Source: Nymphaea colorata
Taxonomy: Eukaryota > Streptophyta > Magnoliopsida > Nymphaeales > Nymphaeaceae
Assembly (NCBI RefSeq): GCF_008831285.2
Contig: NC_045143.1
Location: forward strand, 6,209,503-6,273,502
Direction of reading: 5' to 3'
DNA length: 64,000 bases
Of the stretch, positions 48,639 through 62,100 are shown one piece after another. Numbering within the stretch: position 1 is the stretch's first letter; each line of letters starts with the position of its first letter. Under the pieces are notes generated by a model that worked only from the letters and a program-made list of their open reading frames with translations, had not been told where the DNA came from and did not search any database. Both the position numbers and the translations under genes were made by a program.

Positions 48639-50771
48639 ATGGCGTCCAACATTCTGCTGCAGGTTCCAAGAAAAATTTGGAATTCGGATTCCAAAGTGAC
48701 CAATGCCCAACAGAGATCTAATCCCTCAAGCTCACAAAGTTTCACGACCAAGCTTTCTTGTTTCCACTCTCTACTGCCGTCTTGCGCCACCCTCAAACAG
48801 CCCCGTTGTGAAGCCAAGCAAATCCACGCCCAGATAATCGTCACTGGCCTGTATCCTCGTCATCAAGTTCTCCAAGCCATCTTTGGTAGCTATGTAAAAT
48901 CCGGGGATCTGTCCTCTGCCCGCAGCCTATTTGATGAAATGCCTGTGAAAAACACATATGTCTGGAACTTAATGATTCAAGCTTATTCTGATAATGGGGA
49001 CTCGTTAAGTGTCGTTCTTTTATATCGAAACATGCTTGTTGATGGTGCTTGTGCTGATCAATTTACTCTTCCTTGCGTTTTGATGTCATGCGTGTCCCTC
49101 GACGGTGGGGTTTCATTGGGAAAACAGATTCATGGGCATGTTTTCAAACTTGGGCTGCATTCAGATGTGTATGTAGGCAACTCTTTGATGAACATGTATG
49201 GGGATTTCAAGATGTTTGGTGATGCAAGGAATGTTTTTGGATGTCTGCCTCTCAGGAACGTTGCTTGTTGGACCACACTTGGTCGGTTGCATGTGGCAGA
49301 GGGCAGACCAAGATTAGCGATTGAAGTGTTTCATCAAATGGAACTTGAAGGATGGGAGTTTGATCCCGTGGCTGCCATTACCATGCTTGGTGCATGCAGA
49401 CAACTAGGATCAGCTTACAATGGGAGAAAAGTTCATGAGCATATAAGGAGAACTGGTCTGGAATCGGATCTGAGAGTTGGCAATTCTCTCGTGACGATGT
49501 ACATTGACTGTGACAGTCTTGATGATGCACGCGCAGCTTTTGATCAGATTAAGTTTAAAAATGTTGTGTCATGGACGACAATGCTTGGTGGATACATTAA
49601 AAATGGCAGCTTCAACGAAGGGCTAAAACTCTTCATGGAGATGCAACTTGAGGGAATCAGACCAGATGCGCTATCTATTTCCAGTGTACTGCCTGCATGT
49701 GGAAGGATCACAGCATGCACTAATGGGCAAGAAATCCACTGTTATGCAATTAAAAATGGGTTTGACGCGCAGCTTGCATTGAAGAATGCCGTCATTGACA
49801 TGTATGTGAAGTCTGGGAGAATTGACTATGCATCTAAAGTATTTTCAACTATGGCTACTAAGGATGTGGTATCCTGGACTGTGATGATTGCAGGTTATAG
49901 CTTACATGGTCAAGGAGAGCTAGGTATTGAACTCTTCCAAGAGATGAAGAATACAAATGTCCAGCCCGATCAGATTACTTATACAGCTGTTCTTTGTGCT
50001 TGCTGTGTTGCACGCAGAGTGGAGGAAGGTCTTCATTATTTCAAATGTATTGCGACACCAAAAGTTGAACATTGGGCTTGTGTGGTTTACCTTCTTTCTT
50101 GTGCTGGCAAATTTGGAGAGGCTCAAGCTTTCATTCAAGATGCCCGAATTGGAAAATATGCTTCTGTTCAAAGGGCTCTTCTCAATGGGTGTAGGATACA
50201 TGGAAAGAAGCAGTTGGGTAGGTGCATAGCTGAGTTGCTAACTGAACTGGAAACAGATCATGCTGATAACTATGTTCTGTTGTCCAATATGTATGCTGCT
50301 ATGGGGAAAACACAGTATGAATATAAGTACAGGAAAATGATTACAGATTTAGGTTTGAAGACGAGGAAGGCATGTAGTTGGATTAAAATACGGAATAAGG
50401 TGCACGCCTTTGGGGTTGGGGATGTTTCTCACCCTAGATCAGAGAGGATCTACTGGGAATTGCAGAGTTTAATGAAAAAGATGGAAGGGACTGGTTATAA
50501 GCGTAAGAGCGACTTTTCCTTCCATGATGCGGACGAAGAGAGGGAAACCATTCTTGTTGGCCACAGTGAGATGCTGGCCATAGGATTTGGGCTAATCAGT
50601 ACATCAGAAGGGGTAACTATTCGCATCACCAAGAACCATAGAGTTTGTGCAGATTGCCATGCAGCTGCAAAGATGATGTCAAAGATTTTGAATCGAGAGA
50701 TCGTGCTCAAGGATCCTCAATGTTTTCACCATTTTGTTGACGGTTCTTGTTCATGCAGTGATTTTTGGTGA
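48639..50771 (+). CDS. Pentatricopeptide repeat protein, PLS-DYW subclass, intronless
   Basis: A single 710-residue frame. The N-terminal 60 residues are Ser/Thr/Arg-rich and poor in acids, as in an organelle-targeting peptide. Tandem PPR motifs of P, L and S type run from about residue 85 to 490 (for example VWNLMIQAYSDNGD, VSWTTMLGGYIKNGSFNEG, VSWTVMIAGYSLHGQGELG). An E region follows (NYVLLSNMYAAMGK ... CSWIKIRNKVHAFGVGD). The DYW deaminase-like domain closes the protein, with H-S-E, then CADCH about 30 residues later, and HHFVDGSCSCSDFW. DYW PPR proteins bind specific organellar RNAs and convert C to U. The zinc and catalytic residues (HSE, CxxC) are present. The final triplet is DFW rather than DYW, and the PG box before CSW reads KA. 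The RNA target and closest orthologue are not known from sequence alone. Confidence 0.96.
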   Translation: MASNILLQVPRKIWNSDSKVTNAQQRSNPSSSQSFTTKLSCFHSLLPSCATLKQPRCEAKQIHAQIIVTGLYPRHQVLQAIFGSYVKSGDLSSARSLFDEMPVKNTYVWNLMIQAYSDNGDSLSVVLLYRNMLVDGACADQFTLPCVLMSCVSLDGGVSLGKQIHGHVFKLGLHSDVYVGNSLMNMYGDFKMFGDARNVFGCLPLRNVACWTTLGRLHVAEGRPRLAIEVFHQMELEGWEFDPVAAITMLGACRQLGSAYNGRKVHEHIRRTGLESDLRVGNSLVTMYIDCDSLDDARAAFDQIKFKNVVSWTTMLGGYIKNGSFNEGLKLFMEMQLEGIRPDALSISSVLPACGRITACTNGQEIHCYAIKNGFDAQLALKNAVIDMYVKSGRIDYASKVFSTMATKDVVSWTVMIAGYSLHGQGELGIELFQEMKNTNVQPDQITYTAVLCACCVARRVEEGLHYFKCIATPKVEHWACVVYLLSCAGKFGEAQAFIQDARIGKYASVQRALLNGCRIHGKKQLGRCIAELLTELETDHADNYVLLSNMYAAMGKTQYEYKYRKMITDLGLKTRKACSWIKIRNKVHAFGVGDVSHPRSERIYWELQSLMKKMEGTGYKRKSDFSFHDADEERETILVGHSEMLAIGFGLISTSEGVTIRITKNHRVCADCHAAAKMMSKILNREIVLKDPQCFHHFVDGSCSCSDFW

Positions 50772-52160
50772 CCTGAGTTAACATCAAAAGCTTCCATGAC
50801 GGTTCTTCATCGCGAAGCAGTTTTTTGATGAGTTGGGTTACATAAAAAGGTTTACATGGTTAATAATTCAATCAGCAATTGCATATATTCCGGAAGGAAT
50901 TTTTTGTGCTGGCATCGAAGCTGGTGTGGATCATGGAGATGTCTGAATAGATAGGAAAAAGCTCATGGATGGTCAGGGGAAAACAAGTGAACCATGGTCT
51001 TCAAACTTCACAAGCCCTTGCAGAATTTGACGCAGATAGCAATGTAGCTGGCTTCAAGGGACGTTGTTGGTCGAGCAAACGAGCGTGTAAAAGGCAGTCG
51101 CCTGTTCGGTAGCCATGGATGCCACTGAAGCAGAAGGGTGTACGGTAGCCTACTCAGGCCCCACCTCAAAGGAGGTGGAATGCATTTTAGGCGGTGCGGT
51201 GACCTCCCGCTCACCGGGAGATATGAACGTACCTGGCTGCTTGGTCGGCTCAACTTCTGATTTCATGGATTTCAGTCTTCGGTTCTGTTTTTTCCCATTC
51301 AATTTATACCAAAGCGTCACATTAGTAAGCAACCCTTTTCGCTGTTAATGTGCAATAATAAACAGTAATGAAGTGATAGCGTTGCGAGACCTTCATATCC
51401 GTCATGTTTTGTGAAGGGCAAAATCCGTCTGAAAAAGCCCAATATCACACAGGCGGCCCAAACATTCACCAAACCCATACATATATACACAACAGATAGT
51501 CTCCCAAAGGTTTGCTGCAAGAACGCCAGCTGACACATATAGATATTTTAACCAAACCTGGTATAGAAAAGTTGAAAATAGGCGACTATGTGATCAAAAT
51601 TTAAAATAATCAAAGATTCGTAACTGCGACCTGATAGAACCGAAACAAGAGTTTGCTTCAGCATCGAGGCTTTCCAACTTTCTCGAATGATGAGCTGGGC
51701 TTAGGCAGGACCGTAGCCGTTCATTGTCAAAACAGGACATGCGCATCAAGAATCAATTCATTTAATCAAAGGCTACAATCTATGACCTCAAGCCAATTCC
51801 AAAGCTAATTTTAAGGAAACGCCGGACGCCGAATGATATATCGGTTTAAGAACCATTCACGTACATCCTTCATCCAAGCTGGATGACGATGGCCATGAAT
51901 CAGGGAAGAAATCTAGCGTTCGATCAACTTCAGACCTGAAAAAATGTGGTTTATAGCTTCAAAATGCTTCTCCTTACACGTACTTGTGAATGATGACAAC
52001 ATAGACGAAAAAATAATAACAAACTCAAGGAACAGCAGCTTCATTTCCGTCTTCCACCTACAAAAATGGCCGTCTAGACACCAAAAAGCAAAACAAGGCG
52101 AAAACCGTCCCTCTCAAAAGAAAAAAACTACCCTAACATTGAATTATCGAACTGCTTGTT
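50772..52160. other. Spacer between convergent PPR and RPSA genes
   Basis: Contains the 3' flanks of both genes. Open frames at 51008-51348 overlap each other on opposite strands and have no family features. No repeat with clear borders was seen. Confidence 0.65.
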
Positions 52161-54761
52161 TCACGCCCATCCAGATGGTGGTGGAACGGCATCAACACCA
52201 GGTGTCACAGTTGGGGGAGCCACAGCCACATCCCATCCATCACCAGCCACTGCAACATCATGTCATGTGCCAAGAGAATGGTCAGCCAACTTCAGAGAGA
52301 ATTCGAAGATCACACTCCCTTGTTCAAAAACTACCTTGGTTTTGTGTAGAATGAGCAATACTCATACCTGGAGCAGAAGCCCACTCCACGGGTGTTGCAG
52401 CAGGAACGGGAGCAGGGACAGCATCACCACCCCACTGAGCGTCGCTAATCTGGGCAGGCCATTGATCAGTTGGAAGGCCAAGGGCTGCTGCGGAAAAGTC
52501 GGCTGCACCATAATCTGGAGCGGCAACAACTTCCTCCTCTTCGTGTTCTTTGGCCTCTTCAGGGTCTCTGTAGAAAAATAGATCGACCTGCAAGAACCAA
52601 CCACTTTCAGTTTCTCAAGAATCCCATATGCGATACAGGAAATCAACGATCAAATCATCAAGTATTGGGAAAAAGGAGGCATAAATATCAATTCCAAAGC
52701 TGAACCACTTTCATAATGTAGGTTGGCCAAACGGCTAGTCAACTTTCTACACGTGCTTTCAAAGTGGAAAAGTTGATTCATGGTCTCAGTTCCCCTGTCA
52801 GGAAGCAATTAACAGTTCGAAGAATTCGAGCAGTAGGCACGAAAAATATATATGAGGGAAGATCTTACACATTGATCAAGATAGATCACAAAAGATGGCT
52901 TGATGCAACAAGAAAAGATGCCAAACCTCGTACAAGAAATTCACAGATGTTTGTTGGTCTGTACAGGTAAGATAGAGAGAGGGAGAGAGTGAGAGAGGGA
53001 AGTCACGCCACATACCATAACATCCCATTTGTGATGTGGTGGAATTGTACCCCTCATCTGCAAGACCATTCTGGCCAACAACCAGAACAGACAACCAATG
53101 CTGTGTTTTCCTTTGTTGTTAGCGGGAATACCAATATCCACATAGCGCATAGGCGAGTCAGTGTCACAAAAAGCAATGGTGGGAATGTTGCCGAGAGAAG
53201 ACTCTTTAATTGGCTGTAGAGAAACTCAGGCATGAGAATGACAGCAATCAAGTGAAAGTATCAGTACTGAAGCGGGCAATGCTTACCTGATGATCTGTCC
53301 TGGGATCAGTGAGAATAAGAAGACGTGGTTCATTGAATGATGTCTGCAGCTGATTGGTGAAGGTTCCAGGTGTGTGTCGTCCTGCAATTGGATGAGCTCC
53401 AGTGTACTGTGCGAACTTCAAAATAGCACGCTGACCATATGGCCTTGCAGATTGGACAATAATGTCCTGAGGGTTCTCAATAGCAACAATAACTCTGGCA
53501 GCCAGTTGAAGTTTCTCCCATGTCTTCCCAAGGTTGATAATAAAAATCCCTGAAGAAGCGGAAATTAAGATTTAAAAGCGATTCCTAGTACAGAATCATC
53601 ATTCAATGTTTAATACCTCTGCAGGTCCCGATTGCCCCAAAAATATAAGAAAAGATCCTCAAGCAAAGTTAACGATGGTTTGGCTAAATAAAAAATGATC
53701 AAGTCGTATGCTATTAGACGTGACATATACGAATGTAATAAATTAAAAAAAACAAACATCGATAAGACCGCGAACCATACTTTAAATCACTGAAAAATTA
53801 TATCTACTATATAATCAAGCCACACCTAAAGAAACTAAAGCAGATATTATCGTGCAAAAAAATAATTAATAATACAATAAAACAAATCCCAATCCATAGG
53901 TAGAAAGAAGTGAGAACTTAATAATTAAATCAATCTGAGAAATAAGTCCAGCAACAAAAACAAAATCAACAACAATTGACCGCCATAAACAGATGAACTC
54001 AAATACATTGTCATTATACTAACTAAGCAAAGAACGATTGTAATAATTAAAGGCTTTTTAGCCTTTTCTTTAACGGCAAACACACCAACTATTCCTTTAT
54101 CCACTAATATGTCATCCACGTAGTGTGTAATGTTGAAAAGTGAAAATCCAAACGACCAATAAATTTTAGAGCCGTCAAGAATCCATAACAACCCAAAAAA
54201 AATCCAAAATTGTTACCGCTTTCGGGATCCAATGTAACGGATGAAGTACAGGGATGCGTAGAAAAATGACCAGACTACACCAGCCTCATATATTTTTATA
54301 ATGATGCATTTCGATTCTTTGCTCATTTATATATAGTACCACACCTCAAGATATGAGTGTTCTCCAATTAGTGCCCCTCCCCCTAAATTTCCTCGCTTCG
54401 CCATTGCATCGGACTAAACCTAAAAGTCCGCAGCTACAGCTACATAGTATCGTATACATGAATTCCAACGAAACAAGAAAAATATGGAAAATACCATACA
54501 GAACCCACCCTGTTCAATCGATTTTAAAGTCCCAAAAAAATGAAAAATGAAATATATAGGAGGATGAATATCGCTTCCAACAAACAAACAAAGAGAAAGC
54601 AGCTGAGGTCGGCATGTGAAGACCATACCGTCGCTTCTCCTTTTGAAAACGTATCGCTCCATCTGAAAATCGCAATTTTTGGTGCCGAGATGGACGTCGG
54701 CGGCGAGCATCATCTGGATGTCCGCCTCCTTCTGCGAGAGCGTCTTCTTCGCGGCCGCCAT
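52161..54761 (-). CDS. RPSA: 40S ribosomal protein SA (uS2)
   Basis: Five exons on the minus strand: 54761-54629, 53549-53287, 53213-53016, 52587-52368 and 52249-52161, about 300 residues. It begins [29 protein letters not shown] and continues [66 protein letters not shown] and [12 protein letters not shown], all uS2/SA landmarks. The acidic C-terminal extension ([20 protein letters not shown]) and the closing Trp repeats ([25 protein letters not shown]) are typical of plant SA proteins. It sits on the small-subunit head-platform side and is needed for 18S rRNA maturation. All splice sites are GT-AG and in frame. The gene is divergent from the RWD gene and convergent with the PPR gene. Confidence 0.97.
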
Positions 54762-56128
54762 TCTTGCTGAAGGCGAGAGGCAGAAAAGGAGAGAGAGATA
54801 GAGAGGATGAGGAGAACCTGATCCCCGAAAATCTGAGAAGGAGTCTGGCGCTCTTCTCGTTCTTCTTCAGTTCTTCCTCCGATTCGCGGCACTCGCCCTC
54901 TCCTTTTAACCCTAAAAGGTGCTTAGGGCAGGTCTTCCTCCAATTGCCCTCAATAGTTTCTGAAAATATCCGAGTCGCCATCGCCCCCGAAGATCTATGA
55001 GGATGTCCAGAAAAGGACCCGGATCCGACCCGTATGCGAATCGAATCAGGGTTCTCTCTTTTTGCCAATTAGATCAGATCTCCAGTGATTTTAATGGGAT
55101 AGTTGCATTATTTGGATCGAATCCAATCCGACGATGACTAAATAAAAAGAAAGGCCATATCTAAATCCAATTCTTGAAACTGAAATCTAATCTCATCACA
55201 CATCACCTTTTTCGTGTTTTTTTCAAAAAAATATGTTTTTTGTGACTATGGACTACTTCAAATTATAAAAAAAACGGCTTTGATTTCATTCAGATAGATT
55301 TTGAAAACACCTGAAATCGGAAAATTGAAAAGAAAGAACCTGAAATTTTGATGTTACAATTTGAGAAAGTTGACACGTCTAATTTAAAAATGTTACAAAG
55401 TACAACTTTTGCATCTAACTTGCATGAATACTTCATCTAACCATTTTTAACATTTTGCATCTGTCTATTCCTTACAATTACAAAGAATACTATGGCGATC
55501 CGTGACAGTTGATTCCCGGATTATTTAACTAAATGGAATGGCAATTTATAAGTCGACCAATATAATATTTTATTTCAATGTCCTTCGACATAAAATCTTG
55601 AATATCTTTTGGCTTGTTTTGGAATTTGTAGAGCACACCATTCAATTAGAATGTCACGACTACCACTATTTACTACCTAGCAAAATAATATAACATAGTC
55701 TTAACAACAGCCATGAAATTTAAATTTGAAACCCTTTTTTGCTGTTTAGTTGTGCTACATTGCATCGATTCAAATCTTATGTTAATCTTTGGAAATGAAA
55801 GCATAAATTATCATTTATTAGAAAAAGAAAGTAATTTTTAAGATTTTTTTTTGAATATTTTGATTAACGATTTTTTTTTTTAAATGCATTAAAAAATTTG
55901 CGAGCATCAAACACAAAAGCGAGGACGAGCGTGGGAATGTTGAGGAGGGCGGAGTATTCTAAATGCATAAGAGGTAGACCCTCTTTTTGTAAATTTCTCG
56001 TCGCGAAAGAGCATTCGGCTGTTTCCCGCATAGTGCATCTGTCGTAGGACTGGTCCAGTGTGGAGAAGAGAATTAGAGTTGAGCGTTTATCCCAGGAGTC
56101 ATCTCCCGCCAGATCTTGCCAGCCGACC
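54762..56128. other. Shared divergent promoter region, RPSA and RWD genes
   Basis: About 1.4 kb. The RPSA leader and its telo-box lie in the first 150 bases; the middle is AT-rich and featureless; the RWD gene leader is in the last 150 or so bases (about 55980 onward). Confidence 0.6.
54908..54915 (-). promoter_or_regulatory. Telo-box upstream of RPSA
   Basis: AACCCTAA lies about 147 bases upstream of the RPSA start codon, within TTTTAACCCTAAAAGG. Telo-boxes are over-represented in promoters of plant ribosomal protein genes; RPL28 in this window has one too. Confidence 0.55.
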
Positions 56129-59100
56129 ATGGCAGGTAGGACACATATCCTTTCTGGTTATTAGATTGTTTTCTGCTGTTCCGTCTCTTCTGTTCCTCTT
56201 GAAATCGCACTTTAATTCCATTGCTACTGCAGTTTTTCATTGATTGTTGTTGAAGGTTTGAGCATAGCCATGTTTCACCATTCCCATTTTCCTTTTCTTC
56301 TTATTCTTTTGATGCGTGCTGTTTTCTTTCATCACTTCGTTCTCCATCGCATCCTTGTAATCGCAGCGGTTCTCTTTGGTTGGGTTTCTAGTTTCCCATG
56401 TTACCGATGATTTAGGTACTGACGATTCCTTTGTTTGAGGGATATGATGGTACCTAGTAACGGGTTGCAGGCTCCCTTTGATATTATCGCGCTTTATTGA
56501 TAGATTTTCTTGTTGAAATGTTTTATTATATATGAGGAACGTAAAAGCCTATTCCAAGTGGTCTTGTCACTTGGTTTTTTCTCATAGGATTCTTTGTGTT
56601 TTTGAGAGGATTTTTAAAGTGAGCGTTATTATGTCTCTTTACTGTTATTCATACTACTGGTTTTTTTTGTTGTGACTGATGATGCTGCCCATAACTTGGT
56701 TTTGGCACTCGATATTCTGAGCTCTTCCTTCAAGTAAAATGGTTCTCTTGAAACGTTGCTCCTCCGGCTTCGTTAGCGTCAGAGCTGGTAGGCTTGACGG
56801 TAGAATGTCACAATTGGGTCATATTATTCCACGCCGAGTTCTCTTTCTGAGAACATCAATGTGCCTATTTGTTGTTGATAGTTAGTTGTACACCACTTGG
56901 TGTAAAATGCTTACTCGCTGAAGAAGCTAGTTTGTTGTGCACCTGGGTCACAAGCAGACTAGGTTCCAGGACATATATGGGCACCGATTTTGTAAATCAC
57001 TTTTGGACTTTGGCTGCAAATTGGGCAAAAACATTTCTGTGCCAAACGTGACGTTATGTCATCAGGGTACTAAGGAAGGAACAAGATTCGGTTGGGTCAT
57101 CTATCCTCAATTTTATAAGTGAAAATGGAAAATGTTAGGAAATCAGCTTATGCAACAAAGTTGTCTGCTTAGCTGATTCTCATCAAATATATGCTTTTGA
57201 TGTTCATTTTGTGGATTAAATGTCATACTGCACATGCAGAGCCTTATAAAATATGCTTTACACAGTTTAAGTGGTAATGTTCTTGCATTATCCTCCTCAG
57301 ACTATGAACAAGAGCAGGAAATGGAGATTGAAGCACTGCAAGCCATACTTATGGATGACATAGAAGGTATAACTCGAATTACTCATGTTTCTAGAATACA
57401 GCTGTTAGTGATCAAAGAAAAAATATTCCTATTATGCTTTACTGGTCTAGTTCTATAGTTATATAATACATCATCTCATCTTGTGTCTTTTTTTGTATGA
57501 ATTGGGTGACAGAAATTGATCCTAATGTCAGTGGACTTAACACCGACAACCGATGCTTCCAAATTACATTGGTCCCACATGTATGTCTATTTCTTTCATT
57601 CCTTCTATGGTGGTGTCCATCTCTTCATTATCTTGGAATTTTGAATGCCTTCGTCACATAACTTACTACTTATTGAGCTGTAGTATCCTACTGCATTAAC
57701 TCATTTATTCATGAATGCTACTTTTGGTTGTCATGCCAACCTGAGTCCATTAAATGCTACAAAATATATATTTCTGATTTTTTCTGTTATATATTGAAGC
57801 AGGGATTTTATTTAACAGTATGAAATACTAATTACTGCTTTCCGATTGACAAGGCAATAAAATATTTTCTTATCTTGATAGTCAAGTAACTGTGTACACC
57901 AAATTAACATGATCAATATATTACGCCTCCTTAGTTTTTTGTCTAACACTATTTATGTTGTTCGTTGACTTTCATACATTAAATTACATTTTCTGCTATG
58001 TAGGATGATGACGCAGATGAAGCTACATCTGTTCCAGGTAAAGAATCTAAGTGAAATTCCAGTTCTGGCTTCCAGTGCATTACTAAATGCTGATGTTGGG
58101 ATTTTCTTTATCATGTTCTCAAACAGTCTGTCTCAAAACTCTATTCTGCCACATTGTTGGCATTTATGCTTCTGGCAGCTAAGATACTCACAAGTAGAGC
58201 TAGTGGAATAAGAGAAGCAAGAAACATGACAACCACCATGAGCCATCTGATTGGATTGTATCAAATGGCTTGCACATTGCAACAATGAAACAACATTTTC
58301 CAACATGGGAGTTAAAAATGCTCTTTTAGTGGGACAACATGCAAGTCATTTTAATATGATCTGATAGAATGATTTGGAATGGTACTTATGGGTTCTCACA
58401 CTCTAGTTTTCCCTGACAATTGAACTAAAATTACACGCATTGTATAAGGGCTTATGATTCAATAGGTTAGCAACTTAGCAGAAAGCTGCTCACTCTCTGT
58501 GCAAATGAATTTATATCCTGTTTTTGTATATATGTATATATTTTTTCAGTTCTTTTGGTTATATGCCAAGAACATCAACAACTGAAGCTGCATGATTTCT
58601 CTTGTTCTCCTTATAATAGTTTGATATTTTTTTTTCTCTGTTGCAAATTGCTATTTTGCATGTAGTGTCTTAATGTGGACAGCCTTGTCTTTGTCAAAAA
58701 TATGAACAGCCTTGTCTATCTTTGGCTAATTAGATAGACTATGGATATGTGTTTCCGTCCTTTACATTTTCATGTAGTTTCTGCTGTTGAGCTAATGAGG
58801 GTGGATACTTCTGCTGCAGTTCGACTTGCTTTGGTTTTTTCCCATACTTCCAAGTATCCAGATGAACCACCTCTTTTGAAGGTGAAAAGGTGTGCAGCTT
58901 CTTGTCGTATTATGTTTTCAATCTAGAAGTGTAGTTTTCACAACTGTCAGTTGGAAGCATTTTGACTGGTCCTCAGAATCTCAAAAGATTGTGCTTCGCC
59001 TACACAAGGATAAAAAATTCCAGCTCGAAGTATGAAAAAGAAAACACCTTTAGATGCTGAATGGCCAGAAGTTGAGATGTTAGACTTGTTACTTGTGATA

Positions 59101-62100
59101 ATAAACCAATTTCTAGTGATTATAGCTCTCATTGTTTGAATGTCTTAGTTTTATTGGACACTGGTGTTGATTGGCTGAATTTGCAGTTTACAGGGTGTAA
59201 AGCCAGATGATCTGAAGATTTTACAGGAGAAGCTTGAACAAGAGGTAGGATTTAGATGTGCTCATTGTTTTGTTTGATGGTATAGTTATTCGACACGTAT
59301 GACTTTTGTTTGTAACTCTTAAAGCATAAATATCGTCAAAAATTATTTTCCCATAATTCCCCAGTTAAGAATATGATGCAACTCATCTACAATTCTACCA
59401 ATGATTCCTTTGTGATACTTTTAATTGTTTGTAGATATAACTGTGCAACTAACATAAAAAATTTGCATAAATGGCCATGGATCATCATCAAAATGACCAA
59501 CCTGTATTTATTTTTCCTGCATTTCATTGAGTGCAACGTTATGTCATTTGCAAAAAACTGACACGATTCTTGCAAACGATATTTACAGACAACTATATAA
59601 ATAATAAGATCCATATTCTATACATGCAAGTTCATTGTAATACTCTTTTAATACAATGAACCTAACAAATTGGTGCAGATAGAAAAATTTCCAAATAAAC
59701 TGCTGAAGTAGTAAGTAAAAGACAAAAACAAACTTATCCAGGATAGATTCTTTGGTAATTATGATATTGATTGTTTGTTGGCAAGCAGTAGACGCCGTGC
59801 CATATTTTAAATCAAATTGTCAGCTATGACTTTTTCAAACTTCACCATGTAATATGTCTCTCTTGGATCATGTTTGGTGTTCTTTGTTCTTATCTAATTT
59901 TAGCAAAGCCTCTCATATTTGGTTTATAGGATAATGCTCTTGCTTGTAAAGTGATATCCTACCTTTTCCAGGATGTGACTTATGCAGGTTAACTATTCTG
60001 AATTTCTGACTCTTGCCAATATCAATATTTTGTATCTGCATGATGTTTTTGTTGCTTCTACATATTGTCTATGGCTACATTCATGGATCCAAATTTAAAT
60101 GTTAGATATGTGTGTTGCATGAATGTGAGATACTCTAATAAGGCTTTGAGGTAATTCATTGCTTTCCATGTCATGTGTTCCTTTATTTTGGAAACATTAC
60201 AAACTTCTTAGTCCTCTTCTTATTATATTCACTATCTTTGTTAGGTCGGGCAATAGATTGCATATCTCATTCATCAAATCACATGTTAAGATCTTGTAGG
60301 TTCATTTTTCTAGTTAGGAGCACCTAAGATACAGACTTTCTGATGTTGTACATTGACATGGATCATGGAAGAATTTTTGTGCTTTGTGCTTTATATTTCA
60401 GGCATCTGAGAACCTTGGTATGGCAATGGTGTATACACTTGCAACGTCAGCTAAAGAGTGGTTGAGTGAATTCTATGGTCAAAGTACAGCGGTTGAGGAA
60501 ACGGAGGAGAACGACTCTGCGAAAGAGGATGTATGAATGATTGACTTGCCTTCATGTTTTGTTATATGTGGTTCCTGTGCTTCTTAAAACATGTCTTTTG
60601 TTGCTGTTATTTTTCATATTGTAAATTGAAGGCTTTCATATATTCTTTTGTGCAAGAAGGAGATCTTGCCATCTCAAACTTCATGTCCTTAGATGGCCAT
60701 GAAGATCCTTTAAAACAGAATCTTGTTGATTTGGGATGGTTTCTAATGACCAAGTCACTGGCCAAATATGCCCAATTTTATGCCTTGCATGCATATGTTA
60801 AAGACTTAAAATGCTTCCTGTTGATTGTCAATTTGCCTGTGCAAGAATTTCCGCTAAAATACGCTGTTTTGTGCAGTCCCTGGGCCATAACCAAAGTAGA
60901 TGTGTGCTTCAGACCCTTCTCATGTCTATGTCCATGTTAGGGACTTAAAAATCAGCTCGTAACAGATCACATTATGCAATAAAACAATCTAAATTCTTCC
61001 TGATGTACACCTTTCAGATGTCTAATCTTTAACACCGGATTGTAGAAAGTTCAGTACTGTATTTAAGTTTTCTGAAAATTTTCAGGGGCTTATAAGGGGG
61101 TTGCTCAAGTGTTTGCTGTCATGATTCCTAGCCTTTTTGGGGCTGAAACCAAAGCTGCTAGAGGGAGGGGACTGAACTAGGAGCCTGAGCCCATTGTAGG
61201 AGTAGGTTGGATTGTTATAGTTGGTATCAGAGCATAACTTGACACTCAGATCTGGGGTCCAAACATGTGCTGTAAGGGTGGGTTGATTGTAATACTCCAC
61301 TGTGGAAAGCTTAATTCCTTATTGAAGATTATTGGAAATATATTAGGACTTATAAGGGGGTTTGGTTAAAGCAATTAGGTGTTCTAGTTCCTTTTTTTTG
61401 GATTGGAGTTGAAGCTGTTAAGGAGCTGGTTGGAATCCGCCAAATTAGGAACATGAGTTCGGTTTGCGAGTGGCCCAGGTTGTTACTGTTGATAAATTGT
61501 TATGTACTCAAAATTCCAAGCATAGAGTGGCTAGTTAGAGTTGTTCTAAATCCATTTTCTTCCGTGAGATAGGTAAACATTCTGTCACTTCTTCTAATGT
61601 ACTGATTAACTTTGCTTTTCTTTTCCAAGATAATCATACCACATGGAGAGCATGTCACGGTTGAAACTTTTATGGCATGGAGAGATAGATTTGAAGCAGA
61701 ATTGGCTCTTGAGCGTGCCAAGTAAGTTGAAATTTGTTTTGTCTGTGATAAAAAATTACGACAAACTTCTTTCCTCTTTTTAGAGATAACACCGAGGTTT
61801 TGTCGCTCTTACCTGACTGACCTTTCTTAATGGTGGTTTAAAACTTTAGTTCTATAAACTGAACGCTTAAATATTCAATCTCTTCTCAATCTGTTCTACA
61901 TTTTTGAATGCCTTGATTCTTGTTTTTGTTTCTGTCATTCACATTGTTATATATCTGTGTTGGACTGCATGCACACCTGCGTACATATATGCTGATGTGT
62001 GTGCTGAAACACATTTGCAAAATATAAAAGGCAACTAAAGCTAAAGATAGATAAAAAAGCTGGATTGATTGCACTGGGATTCATGGGGGCTTTTATGCTT

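Noticed and set aside
52606-52655. TTGATGA and CTGA pair in an RPSA intron as a possible snoRNA
   Set aside because: The boxes are under 50 nt apart, there is no terminal stem, and I found no recognisable rRNA complementarity.
57234-57458. Alternative start MQSLIKYALHSLS for the RWD protein
   Set aside because: It reads through the acceptor at 57300; the 7-nt exon gives the expected MADYEQEQE start.
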